Positions 36,934 to 47,656 of a stretch of DNA of 64,000 nt are shown piece after piece. The notes beneath the pieces were generated by a model. That model saw only the letters and a list, made by a program, of their open reading frames with translations, did no database searches and had not been told where the DNA came from. Source of the DNA: Sphaerolaimus hirsutus (taxonomy: Eukaryota; Nematoda; Chromadorea; Monhysterida; Sphaerolaimidae); contig OZ038454.1 of assembly GCA_964036195.1 (NCBI GenBank), forward strand, positions 28,754,315 through 28,818,314, written 5' to 3'. Position 1 is the stretch's first letter, and every line of letters begins with the position of its first letter. The position numbers and the translations under genes are program-made.

Positions 36934-37948
36934 TAGGGTTGGAAAAAAACGTTTTTGTAACTCCATGTTTTTTTATATATAAAAAAACGTTTTTTTATTA
37001 AAGACGTTTTTTCTTAAACATGAATTAAACGTGCCAAAAAAACAATGAAAACAACCACCAATGTCAAATTGTGTGTGAAATTGCGCACTTATTTTGCACA
37101 CACTTATTTTCAACCAAAATTTTGAGAATGCATAAATCCATTTTGAATGCATTTGACTTTACTGGAAAAGGTTATTATTAATCCACATAAAATGAATGTA
37201 GTTGATGATCTTCATCCCATAAAACAGAAATGTACTCAGGGGTCTCCAGGATTTTGGCCCTCGCGGGGGCTGGATAGATAGCAAATTGCTCCTCCCGAGG
37301 GGTAGATAGCTGGAAAATTTTTCTGGGGGGGGGGCTTGGGGGGGGCTCGCGGGGGCAAAATATATAGGCTTGTTCAGTGCATAGAAGGCTAAAAGGAGAA
37401 AAAATCGCTGGTAATTGGTTAAAAGTGGCTAAAAGTAGGTTTAAAATGGCTAAAAACAGGCATATAACCATGCATATAGCTGGAGAGCACGATTTTGAAG
37501 GTGAAAAACTATAAAAAGGTGCGAAAATTAGTGATTTTGAGCGAAAATTGTGGGAAAATTTCTCAAAAACCACTCCAGATAGATAGATAGCTGAGCGATT
37601 TGGGGGGGGGGGGTCTTTGGGGGTAGTAGCCAAAAAAATTTGCCTCGGGATAGATAGATAGCTGAGCGGCCTCCGGGATAGATAGATAGCTGGCGGATTT
37701 GGGGGGGGGGCAGCCCCCCCCCCCAGCCCCCCCCCTAGGAGACCCCTGAATGTACTGAAAGCTGATTTACGAGCTTTCAAATTTTCCGCTGAAATTAAAA
37801 ATAAAATGTAAGTACATTTATATTCACTTTCCAAACTAATTATGAGGTGATTTCGGGGGAAAATGGGTGCGTGCTGTTTGAAAAGAGATTGATCTTAAAA
37901 AATCTTAAATGAGGCAGTTTAAAACAGTTAATTTCTAACCAACCCTAG
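36934..37948. mobile_element. TAGGGTTGG / AAACGTTTT element interrupted by two insertions
   Basis: The left end tagggttggaaaaaaacg is at 36934 and the right end ccaaccctag at about 37938-37948. An ACTAGTTTTC-type piece and the element at 37237-37748 lie inside. Confidence 0.5.
37237..37748. mobile_element. hAT-like CAGGGGTCTCC element
   Basis: Perfect 8-bp duplication AATGTACT (37229-37236, 37749-37756). Ends CAGGGGTCTCC and GGAGACCCCTG. Confidence 0.93.
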
Positions 37949-38281
37949 TTAATGGTGTTCACAAACCACACAATGTATTTATCATGCTTCTCTTAGATCA
38001 TTATCAGACACTATTCCGTGCCCAACTTCACTTGAAAAAAAAAATACTTGAAAAACCGTTTTTTTATCCCTAGTCCCAATTCTAACCGTCACAGCCGTCA
38101 GACAATACCAATTTGTCACCTTTCGCAGGCGCGCCGCACATGACAACACTTCATTTTTCTTGTGTATCCCACCAGTTCTAATCACTATTTCACTTGCCGC
38201 GTGCCATTGAATTTCGGTTCTCTCACGGGTACCCGATAGAATAGCTGAGTATTTGAATGAGAGCTTTATTTCGGCTTGAAA

Positions 38282-41200
38282 ATGAGCTCACTATCTGCCG
38301 AAGCGAAGAAATTGAAGGCGCTTTCTATGACCGAATGTTGCCAATTTCGAGAATTGAGATTGGATGAGGATACGAGCATTCCAGGTGATTGTTAATTGAT
38401 TGTTGGAAAAAAATCGATTGTTTTTAACGACCCCGATTAAAAAAAGAAAGATTTTGTTAAATAAAAATCGCTGGAGTCAAAAATAGTCCTACCGTATTTC
38501 CTCGAATTACCCCCGGGGGGTTTATTTTTTCAGAGTGAAAATTTTGAAAGAAAAACGTGAAAAATGCAACAATAACCACCATTTATAAGTTTTTACAGCC
38601 TTATATAAGGATGTAGATGGTATAAACGATGTTCTAACGTAACACAGTAAGTGTTTTGAATGTCTGTTATGCATTTCCCGGACCACAAATTCATAGTGCC
38701 CCTTTGATGGGGGGGGGTATTTCGAGGAAATACGGTATTTTTATTCAAAATCGCCCCTGTATCAGTGTTCTACTGGATTTTGAAAACACATAATCAGTTT
38801 TGATTGCATTTCAGTTTACTAAAAGAATTATTTTTCATCACCAGTCAATGTAGTTGACAGCCACCTCATTCTGGTAAACTCACGTGCAGTAAATCTGTAA
38901 ATAACTCAAGGACGTACGCAGGGGGGGCGGGGGGGGGGCGGCCGCACCCCCTTTTCCAGGGCCGGTCATAAAATTTTTCCAGTAATTACCCTTCGTAAAG
39001 CGATTTTGTAGGTACTTTGAAAATTTTTTGCGCAAGCGTGCAAACCCCACCCCGTTGTTTAATGTATCATTTTAGGAGTCCAAACAGCATTATAAAAGTG
39101 CCCAACGTCATCATAGTAACTATATGTAGGTCTTAATAGATACCTATATAGTATACGTTGGCGCCAGCGCCAACGCCAATACTGCCATGGCGCTGGCGCC
39201 TACAAATGGCGCCAGCGGCATGGCTCCATTCCTTTACTTTAGGGCCAAATTTTAGGGGGGGGGGGCGCCCCCACCCCCCCCCCGCTCGCCGGGGTCCGTA
39301 AAAAACCACCCCCGGTCCAAAATCCTGCGTACGTCCCTGAAATCACTATCTATGCTCCCACCTCAAATAAGCCCCCCCCCCATTTAGATTCGTGGGTGGA
39401 GATCTGCGCGCCGCCATCGCGCGGCTCACTGTGCAGCAGCGTCGGCTGGGCGCTGGGCAACGGCGCCAACGCCAACGCCAACGCCATTGCGCGCGGCGCG
39501 CCATTCAGACACAGCGTGCCCGCCAGCCAGCGCGACTCGCGCCACAGTCCCAAATCGCTGGCCAGGTGCCAATTCCGCAAGTGGAGAAGTGAAAAACTAT
39601 TTCAGAAGTGAGATCTTAAATGAGAAGTGTTAGGGGTTTAAAGCTAAGTCATTTTAGAAGTTAGAAATTAGGAGAAAAATTTAGAGTGATTTTAGAGAAG
39701 TACGTATGTAATTTTAGAAGTTGGAAGAACAGTTAAATGCTTGCTAGCTTTTAACTTTTTCCTTCTCATTACACTTTCCATTTTAGTTAGTTTTTACTTT
39801 TTATCTGCCATTTCACTTCTTAAATAGTTTATACTTCCAAATTAGCTGAATTGGCATCAGTCCATGCACATTGAACAATGTTGAAGTGATGAGCGATTTG
39901 GAAAGAGTCAAATACAAGATTTGCAGGGACGTGCTCAGTTGGGATTTGTCCAGTAGAATGGAGGCTGTGCCCCCAAAGTGAGCTGGTTTTTAAATTTTTT
40001 TTGCGTGGTGAAAAGTCTTAAGTGTGGTTTAGGGTTCAAACGCGATAGACTTTTCGGAATCGGGACTTCATAAGTGGCATAAAGTAGGGATGGCCGGTGT
40101 TTTTTAACTATTTAAAAAAAGTTGTTTTTAAAAAAAGAGGCATTGAAACCGTTTTTTTAAAAACATCAGCCAAAATTTTTGTACCATGTACTAGGTATTT
40201 TGCAATTTTTTTGCGCGCAAGCGGGCGATTTCACATACTGTTAAGGGCATTGCCGCCGCAGCATGTCAGCCCCTAATGTCAGCCCCTATACGAGAGGTGC
40301 GGGTTCGATTCCCGCCTGAGGCAAGTGCAATTTTGCACTCTTTCTGGTGCCGCGACCGTGGATCATACATACAGTGTGGTCCGAACACTGGTCTTTAAAC
40401 AGCACGGATATCCATCCGCTGCTTACCCCTCGGACTTTACCATTGGTGATGGTTTTTAGTTTTCAGAGGCATTTTTAGTGTAAAAGCTTCCATTTGTTCA
40501 TGCTATTGTGTCATAATAAGCTGTGATATGTTAGTGTAGCATATAATATCCAGCCAATGTGCTCCCACATACTTCTACATTGTGATCTATCACTGTCAAT
40601 GGATTAGCCTTGTATTATAACCTTATATAAGTGCTATTCCATGTAAAACTTGACTTGAAGTCACAAACATTCGACAAAAGGTGACAAAAAATGGATATTT
40701 TTGACAGGAATCACCACTTATAATGCTATCCCATAGCTCCACAGCCATTCTGTAGCTATATATAACATCACAAAGTACTGGCAATTGTTTGATATAGCTG
40801 TATATGTTGACCCATAAACATTTCTGGGAGCTTTTAAAAAATCGTTGTTGATTTAAAAAAACAGGGTCGTTAAAAAACGTTTTTTTTGGCCATTTCTAGC
40901 ATAAAGTACAAATTTTCATCGACATTTCTCACTACAAAAATGTCATTTTTCACTTTACCATTATTTGCTTCGGAATTTAGAGATTTTTCGTAATCGTATT
41001 CGGACCTCGCGATTGAGATCCCGTAATTCTAAAAATTATCGGGGTTTGGGATAGGGATTCCGTGTGAACTCTAATATCGATGCTCTAGGTAGGGTTGGCA
41101 CTTGAATTTTTTAACTGATTTTTTTAAAATCTGATTTTGTTTTAAAAAAATCAAAGGGTGGAAACTGATATTAATTTTTAAAAAATCAAAAAGCAAAATT

Positions 41201-42051
41201 TCTGGTAGACTTGCACTAGGTATCTTGCAATTTCGCATACACATTACCATTGGTGGTGTTTTCATGAGTTTTGGGGCATTTTTAGTGTAAAAGCTTCCAT
41301 TTATTAATGTTACCGTGTAATAATAAGCCATGATATGAGTGTAGTATATAATATGCAGCCAATATGTTCCCACTTACTTCTACAGTGTGTAACATCACTG
41401 TCAATGTATTAGCCTTCTCTTACAACCTTATTTAAGCACCATTCCATGCTGAACTTTACTTGAAGTTACGAATGTTCGACAAAAGACAATATATGTAATA
41501 AGTCAACATAAAAATGGATATTTTTGAAACAAATTACTGATTATGATGCTATCCCATGACTCCACAGTCATAATATGAATACATTGTCTGACACTTAACA
41601 TACACATATTTTTTCTCTAAACCCCCATTTTGGACGATTTTTAAAAAAATCTGATTTTAATTTTAAAAAATCAATTTTAAAAAATTGATTTTTTTAAAAA
41701 TCAAGGCATTTAAAAAAAAATGATTTTTTTTCCAATCCTAGCTGTAGGTGTGGATGACTACAAAAAAAATTGATAGCGAATGCTTTGAAATAATGCGGAT
41801 TTGATCCTCACATCAAAAACCACACTTCAACTCCAAATACCCCCCCCCCCCAGGGACTACCTACCAGCCGCAACGGGGGGTGGCGCAACCCTATACCTCT
41901 CGACCCCTCCAAACAGCCCCTGCCGCACCCCCCAAATCCGTCGCTGCGTGCGGCACTCGGGCATTGTCAAGTCGCCCCTATTTCGGGCTGAACTGCTGTT
42001 CGGCTTGGTAGTGTCCAATTTGGTCACCTTGTTGGTGGGAGTTTGCGTTGG
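38282..42051 (+). CDS. BNIP3: BNIP3-family mitophagy receptor, 4 exons identified, 3' exon missing
   Basis: Exons: 38282-38384, 39388-39565, 39861-39977 and 41854-42051, all GT-AG and in phase; together they encode 199 residues. BNIP3 proteins sit in the outer mitochondrial membrane and recruit LC3/Atg8 for mitophagy. Exon 2 opens with DSWVEI, matching the LIR motif region GSWVEL (core residues 37-40). Exon 3 carries VLSWDLSSRMEAVPPK, matching the family signature WDWSSRPENIPPK, after a stretch corresponding to the BH3-like segment. Exon 4 carries RHSGIVKSPLFRAELL and a membrane segment at about 179-199 ending VGVCVG. The two C-terminal glycines of the family's dimerisation motif are kept, but its histidine and alanine align with Asn and Thr. 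Exon 4 ends in a donor (GG|GTGAGT), so a short last exon coding the intermembrane tail must follow. I could not pick it among the repeats downstream. Intron 2 is exactly a MITE. The start is inferred from the ATG in frame with exon 2. Confidence 0.85.
38492..38735. mobile_element. CCGTATTTCCTCGAATTA element in BNIP3 intron 1
   Basis: Ends ccgtatttcctcgaattac and gtatttcgaggaaatacgg with TA flanks, as at 596-701. Confidence 0.75.
38907..39339. mobile_element. hAT-like poly-G element in BNIP3 intron 1
   Basis: Ends CAAGGACGTACGCAGG and CCTGCGTACGTCCCTG. Flanks AAATAACT / AAATCACT match in 7 of 8. It ends 48 nt before BNIP3 exon 2. Confidence 0.85.
39566..39860 (+). mobile_element. MITE forming BNIP3 intron 2
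   Basis: The element runs 39566-39857. It begins GTGCCAATTCCGCAAGTGG and ends GAATTGGCAT, and the reverse complement of its end (ATGCCAATTC...) repeats its start. The arms continue inward (AAACTATTTCAGAAGTGA at the left, AAACTATTTAAGAAGTGA reading inward from the right). The same terminus (GTGCCGGTTCCGCAAGTGG) is found at 26066-26696. CAG precedes the element (exon end GCCAG) and CAG follows it (39858-39860), a 3-bp target duplication. Splicing GT(39566)...CAG(39860) removes exactly the element plus one duplicate. It joins ...SLA-S-PCTLNN in frame into the recognisable BNIP3 signature. The termini and 3-bp duplication suggest a PIF/Harbinger-like origin, which is tentative. Confidence 0.85.
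40085..40898. mobile_element. hAT-like TAGGGATGGCC element in BNIP3 intron 3
   Basis: Perfect 8-bp duplication GCATAAAG (40077-40084, 40899-40906). It sits in an older GGGATC-type element (40032-41073, tagggttcaaacgcgat ... gtgtgaactcta). A tRNA-like SINE lies inside. Confidence 0.9.
40248..40450 (+). mobile_element. tRNA-derived SINE-like insert
   Basis: The perfect T-arm gcgggttcgattcccgc (40302-40318) has the B-box GGTTCGATTCC. It is followed by a non-tRNA body (ctggtgccgcgaccgtggatc). A D-arm and anticodon arm cannot be folded convincingly, so it is not called as a working tRNA. Confidence 0.6.
41090..41740. mobile_element. hAT-like TAGGGTTGG element in BNIP3 intron 3
   Basis: Ends TAGGGTTGGCA and TCCAATCCTA. 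Flanks GCTCTAGG / GCTGTAGG match in 7 of 8. The subterminal motif is AAAATCTGATTTT. It ends about 110 nt before exon 4. Confidence 0.85.
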
Positions 42052-42109
42052 GTGAGTGCCAAGAAATTAAGGTTGACTGTTGTGAAGTTGGGCAATGGTC
42101 ACACGTGTG

Positions 42110-42533
42110 CAGGGACGTATCCAGGATTTTTGAGCGGGGGGGGCTGCTTGTTTACGGAGCTCGGCGAGGGGGGGGGCTCAGGCCCCCCCCCCTAAAATTA
42201 TAGCTACATAGTGGCGGAATGGCACCATGGCGCTGGCGCCATTAGTAAGCGCCACGCCATGGCGCCATTGGCGTTGGCATCAGCGTCATGGAACGCTGTA
42301 TATGTATGTAAATATACATACCAAACAGCAAAAAGCACAACATTTTTAATGATTTGCGGCCACATGGAGCAAATCTGATGATAATACCCTATATCTGGTG
42401 AAGAATGCGCGCTTGCGCGCAAATTTTTTTACGCTGACGTTGAAAAAGTCGCATTTTCTGGTCACTTTCTGGTCTCGCCCCGGGAGGGGGGGGGGGCTGC
42501 AGCCCCCCCCGCCCCCCCCTGGATACGGCCCTG
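42110..42533. mobile_element. hAT-like poly-G element after BNIP3 exon 4
   Basis: Perfect 8-bp duplication CACGTGTG (42102-42109, 42534-42541). Ends CAGGGACGTATCCAGG and CCTGGATACGGCCCTG. The core is gcgcgcttgcgcgc. 63233-63550 is a close but truncated relative. Confidence 0.92.
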
Positions 42534-43079
42534 CACGTGTGGACGTGGGCCTACTTATCATGTAAACCCGCTGTCATGCTAATCCCCGATAAAATACATG
42601 ACTGGCGGGTCGACATTACTAGCGGGTTTGCACGATTACAGGAAGAGATGGCGATAAATCTGTTTTGAACACATTTTAGTTGACTGGAATGAATAACTTT
42701 TGATCTCTATCTGTTAGTTGACAGACTCAACGTGATGAACTCAAAATGTTTGAAACCGATTTATGAGTTTATGGAAAGTTCGGTAGTTATATAGTGTGTT
42801 TGTGGCCAATGTGTCTTTCAAGTGCCATGTACCGAACGGGTATACTTTGTGTAAAATGTTATTTCTAACATTATATGCGAAATTGAGATAATATTGCAAA
42901 AGTATGATAAACTGTGATCTTTTAATCGCAGGTTCTTCCTGTGCAAGCGTATCGAAAAGAAGTCCGTTTGAAAACCGTCCCGTGACAAGCTGGTGTGAAC
43001 GATTCGCATTGTACATAACTACCGTTCCAGTTGCAACATATTCCCTACACACATCAGTTGACAAGGACACGGGCCAGAT

Positions 43080-43690
43080 TTAATACTCCCTACATATTTG
43101 TAGGGTAGGGCGTACGCCCGATAGATTTTTCAAAGTTCAACCGCATCGACGCACATGCACCGAGAGCAAGGCGGTTCATAAAATACACGAAATTATCCCT
43201 TAAGGTCGCCGATATTGCAATATGACGGTTATCGCTTCGATTTTGGCTCGGAAATAACGATTTCGTCATTTCGTGGCCGTCTGCCAATTCGTTTTTTATT
43301 TTGTTTTGTCGGGCAGGTTACTCGCATAAGTCGCGCTTTTGTACGCTCGTGCATGCATTTCTTTCTTGTCGCTGCCCTCATGGTTTCGGTTGCAGACAGT
43401 GAACACTAAAAAAGTGACCACCTGACTACACAAAAGCGTGACCTATGCGAGTAACCCGCCCGACAAAATAAAATAAAAAACGAATTGGCAGACGGCCAAG
43501 AAATGACGAAATCGTGATTTCCGGACCAAAATCGAAGTGATATACGTCATATTGCAATATCGGCAACCTTAAGGGATGATTTCATATATTTTACGAACCG
43601 CCTTGCTCTCGGTGCATGTGCGTCGATGCAGCCAAACTTAAAAAAATCTGTCGGGCGTACGCCCTACCCTACAAATCTGTAGGGAGTATA
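43080..43690. repeat. Foldback with 240-nt arms
   Basis: The left arm 43080-43310 (atactccctacatatttgtag, gtcgggcaggttactcgcat at its inner end) is repeated in inverse at 43440-43690. A spacer of about 110 nt lies between. The arms differ by scattered changes. It is a candidate snap-back element. Confidence 0.8.
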
Positions 43691-43704
43691 AAATCTGGCC
43701 CCAA

Positions 43705-43945
43705 AGTGTCAACTGGTTCCCATCCCAATTGTAAGCGAGCTCACGAGCCGACGAAACGCGTTCAAATGCAAAAGTGTTAAATCATTTGCAAATGAAGCTG
43801 TAATTTTTCAAAAATATTGCGGTGTATGCAATGTATGTACAAGACCGACATAATTACATGTGTGTATACCCTAATGTGTGGTGTTACTCTGAATTGAGAT
43901 GGGCACCAGATGACATTTAGTGTTGATGTCAACGGTATTTACATA
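43705..43945. mobile_element. MITE, GTCAACTGGTTCCCATCCCA family
   Basis: The left end gtcaactggttcccatccca and right end gagatgggcaccagatgaca are inverse. The interior cgttcaaatgcaaaagtgtt and caaatgaagctgt recurs at 49919-50183 and 58198-58466. 52436-52510 holds one end. Confidence 0.75.
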
Positions 43946-44347
43946 AATCAACCGATATAATTACGGAAAATCGATCGCATACACTATCGAAATATCGTTA
44001 TTGATTTTTCGATAAGATACATGTCTATTCGGTTGCTTTTTCTACTCGTGTTTATCTTTACATCCATTTATAATTCAATCTGGATTCAAATTTTTGGCGT
44101 AAACAAGAGCTGAAGCGCTTTCACTTGTCGCATTTTCTTTCAGGTTTCCACATTTATTCAATGTCAAGTCCAAAATGATTTTACACACGTACCCTTTTGC
44201 TGTATGTATTTATTTGCTGTTTTTTGATCATGACATTCTGTCGCTTTCTTGTCATTCTGCTAGGGGATTAGTAAGTTTCCGGTGGCAGGAGTAAGCTTCA
44301 AATGGGATCCTCAATATTGATGATTTTCAGGATTTAGTGATCCTGAG

Positions 44348-45370
44348 CAGGGTTGGTTTTATAAAAATTCATTTTAGTAAAATTGTATAAAAATTGTATA
44401 AAAATTTTATTTTATTTTTATTTTATTCTTGTTTCATTGTATTTTATTTTATTTTATTCCCAAAAGTCATTAATAAAATAAAATGACACATTTTACAAAA
44501 ATTTTACAAAAATTGTACAAAAATTTTACAAAAAATCAGAATCATGCATGCAAGGCCAAAAAAATGTTATAATTAGACCTATACATGAAAAACCTGTGAC
44601 AAATTTTTCCCTTACTTTTCAAAAGTTGCATGCAGTATGTATTGTTAGCTAGCTGCAAGTGTAAAGTTACAATTATTGATAAGAATGGTTTGCATTTTCA
44701 GTAGAAGGACTAGTGGAGTGTGCTGGGCACATTTGTAAAATGTAATGCAATTTGTCAATTGTCTTGACAAATATAAAGTAGTGTCAATTCTCATGCAAAA
44801 TGTCAACTGTCATGTCAAATTTCAAGCAAAGTGGCAATTGTGTATCCAAATCTTGTGTTTTTGTATCCATAGTATGTTTTGTATCCAAACCTTATGTTTT
44901 TGTATCCAAATGTTCACATAAGATTTGGATACAACAACAACATAATTTGGATACAAAACATAAGATTTAGATATAAAACATAAGATTTGGACACAATTTA
45001 CTTGACAATTGATACTTTATTTTTTACATGTCATGACAATTTACACTTGACCTTACATTTGTCATGACAATTGACACTTTGCATGACATTTTACATGACA
45101 TTGGACACTTTACACTTGGGACTGCTCCCAGATCCATGAATAAACAGGTAGAAACTCAAGCAACGAGATAAAATTTTACAAAAAAATACGAATTTTTATA
45201 CAATTTTACAAAAATACGAATTTTTATACAATTTTACAAAATTTTTACAAAAATTCGAATTTTTATACAATTTTTATTTTTATTCTTATATTTTCCATTT
45301 TATTTTATTTTATTTTATTCTTGAATATTCCATTTTATTTTTATTTTTTTCTGAGATTTTGCCAACCCTG
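44348..45370. mobile_element. hAT-like TTTTACAAAA-motif element
   Basis: Perfect 8-bp duplication ATCCTGAG (44340-44347, 45371-45378). Ends CAGGGTTGGTTTTA and TTTGCCAACCCTG. Subterminal arrays of ATTTTACAAAAATT and TTTTATTTTA surround a GTCATGACAATTGACA MITE at about 44755-45120. Confidence 0.92.
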
Positions 45371-45378
45371 ATCCTGAG

Positions 45379-46505
45379 ACCCTGATCCTGAAATTTGAAA
45401 AGCCCGACCCTGATAAAAATTCCAACATAAAAGAGGAAAAAGTGAAAAATGACTAATTTGTGCTGAGATCTGCTAATAGCATCTATTTGAAATCTCCTTT
45501 GAATATTTGTGCATTTTAAGTTGGACGCCCTCCACTTTACCTGAATAGCAATCTGAAAAAATGGAACTTACTGGCTGCGTAAAATTTAGTCTTTTCTGAA
45601 AAACATTTGCGACACAAAACTTGGAAAAAATCCTACAGATATTTAGATGGACTGAAAAATAGGGTCTGCGCGGGATAATGGCCAAAATATAGATTTTTGA
45701 CAATATAAAAATAGGGTCAGCGAAGGATAATGGCTAAAAATTCAGATTTTTGACAATATAAAAATAAAACTTCTCAGGGGTGGGTGCAGGCCCCCTACTA
45801 AACCCTTGCATTGTACTGACAGTTCAATCTGTGGGCTTCAATGGTTTTATGCTAGTGATTTTTTATTTTCGACAATCTGCTTGCTTTTTGTCTTTTGACA
45901 ATAATTGTTAGACTTTCGGATTTTGACATAGTAGTTCCTATGTCTTTCTTTTCTTCAAAGCTGTCCACTGTGTTTGTTGTAGCGATGGTATGGCGCCATT
46001 TTTGTCATGCTTTTTTGTGCCCGGCGCCATTTTTTTATGGCGTTTTCCGTGGTGCAGTTGGCTTATTGCTTGTTTCCATTTCATGCCATCATTTTTTTGA
46101 CGCTACACACAAGTTGCAAGCGAAATATCAGAAACTCTTAAGCATGTTTGAGTTAACCGGAACGGATCATTTTCGTCAACTACTACTCCTACTTCCGGTA
46201 AACTCAAAGATGACTTATCAGTTACCGATATTATGACTGTAAACTAGAAAATGTGTGGGCCATTGTATAAAGAATTTGCTGTTCGTAATTCGTGGTCATT
46301 GTGAATTTTGTGTTGAAGTGCGGTAAAAATTTCTAATTGTAAGATTATTTTTTAGTCGGTTGACGTGTGAATGTAACATTGAATTAACGTGTTTTCTTTT
46401 ACATCGTTGTTAAATACATTGTCAATGTAAATAATCTTTCCTTATTTTATTTACCGCTTTGCAATTAAGTCATATAAATATTTACCCTATCGATAGGTCT
46501 TCTGG
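45379..46505. other. Intergenic stretch between BNIP3 and CSE1L
   Basis: No gene recognised. A decayed ACTAGTTTTC-type MITE piece lies at about 46140-46262 and a CTATCTATC-family end at about 45775. The missing last BNIP3 exon could lie here or nearer exon 4. Confidence 0.35.
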
Positions 46506-46509
46506 GGGC

Positions 46510-46690
46510 AGTCCCAAGCCCTGTAAAGTGTAAAGTAAAGTGTCAAATGTAAACTCAAATGCAAAGTAAAGTGTCAATCAAAACAAAAAAAAAAGATTTT
46601 ATTACTGAACTTTGCATGACACATGACAGTTTATTTTGCATTTGACGTTACATTTGACACTTTACTTTACACTTTACAGGGCTTGGGACT
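46510..46690. mobile_element. MITE, GGCAGTCCCAAGCCCTGTAAAGTG family
   Basis: Ends ggcagtcccaagccctgtaa and ttacagggcttgggactgcc, flanked by CTG. The arms are gtaaagtgtcaaatgta units. Its ends are the type seen in TIMM23 intron 3. Confidence 0.75.
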
Positions 46691-47656
46691 GCCACCTGTA
46701 TGAATGGTGTATTTGCGGTAATTTTCCAAATATGTGAAATATTTTTACATCGAGTGATGAAAGCCAAATGAATTATTTAAAAAAATAGGTAGAAGGGCAT
46801 CATTAAATAGAAAGGCGGGTAAAAAAGTTGACGGAGAAAATAGAACGACGCTCTTCTATTAAAAGAAATGCGGTATCCAATATACCGACACCCAATCAAG
46901 AATAAGAAATCCCACTTCATTTCAAACTGCGAATGGAATAAATAACAATCCAAAGGCGCCGGGTTGTGAAGGAAAAAAATACACCCGTGAAAGCCGCAAA
47001 GAAATTACATAACGCCACACTGCAATCTGACCAGGTACAAAATCGGTGCGGCAACTTTTCAAGTCGATAAGTCCACACGCAATTCCAGCCGAGGTTGATA
47101 AGTTCACCTTTGTTCATGGCACTAAGACCCTACGCAACGCACACCAGTTCACAACAGAATCACCCAATTCAGATGAGTCTCTTTTCAACACATTTGAGTT
47201 CACCGGAATCACGGAGATTGAAACTGATTGGTAAAGTCTATCATCATCAAATATCATCTTAAAGTAGACTTGTCAGGTTTGGAAATCAATTGTCAACTCA
47301 ATGGTGTGAACTTTTATACATTATAGAGAATAGGGGCATTTTCAACTCAAATATTTTCAGTGAACACTGGGCACAAATCACTCACAGATAATGTACATTT
47401 GAGTATTGATCGCGATTAATGCCAAATACACTTTCTTCGCTTATCGACTTTTAGAAGTAGACACCTCAAATATATCAAATCAAACACCAGTTTACGGCCG
47501 AAATTGCCCAAACTAATAAATCAGCTGCGAACGCATCTGAATTGGCAGGATCGGTTTACTTTGAGTTGACGGAACGCCTTTAACACAAATCTGAGTTTGG
47601 GAAATTCCGTCCGTGAACTCAACACAGCGTAGAGCCACATGGCTCAATCAATTGAG

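Noticed and set aside
40260-40330. A functional tRNA gene
   Set aside because: Only the T-arm and B-box are sound; no anticodon arm or full acceptor stem folds.
44155-44320. Candidate last exon of BNIP3 after a good polypyrimidine tract (cattttctttcag)
   Set aside because: The frame after it encodes about 50 residues unlike the short BNIP3 tail. Too weak to add to the model.
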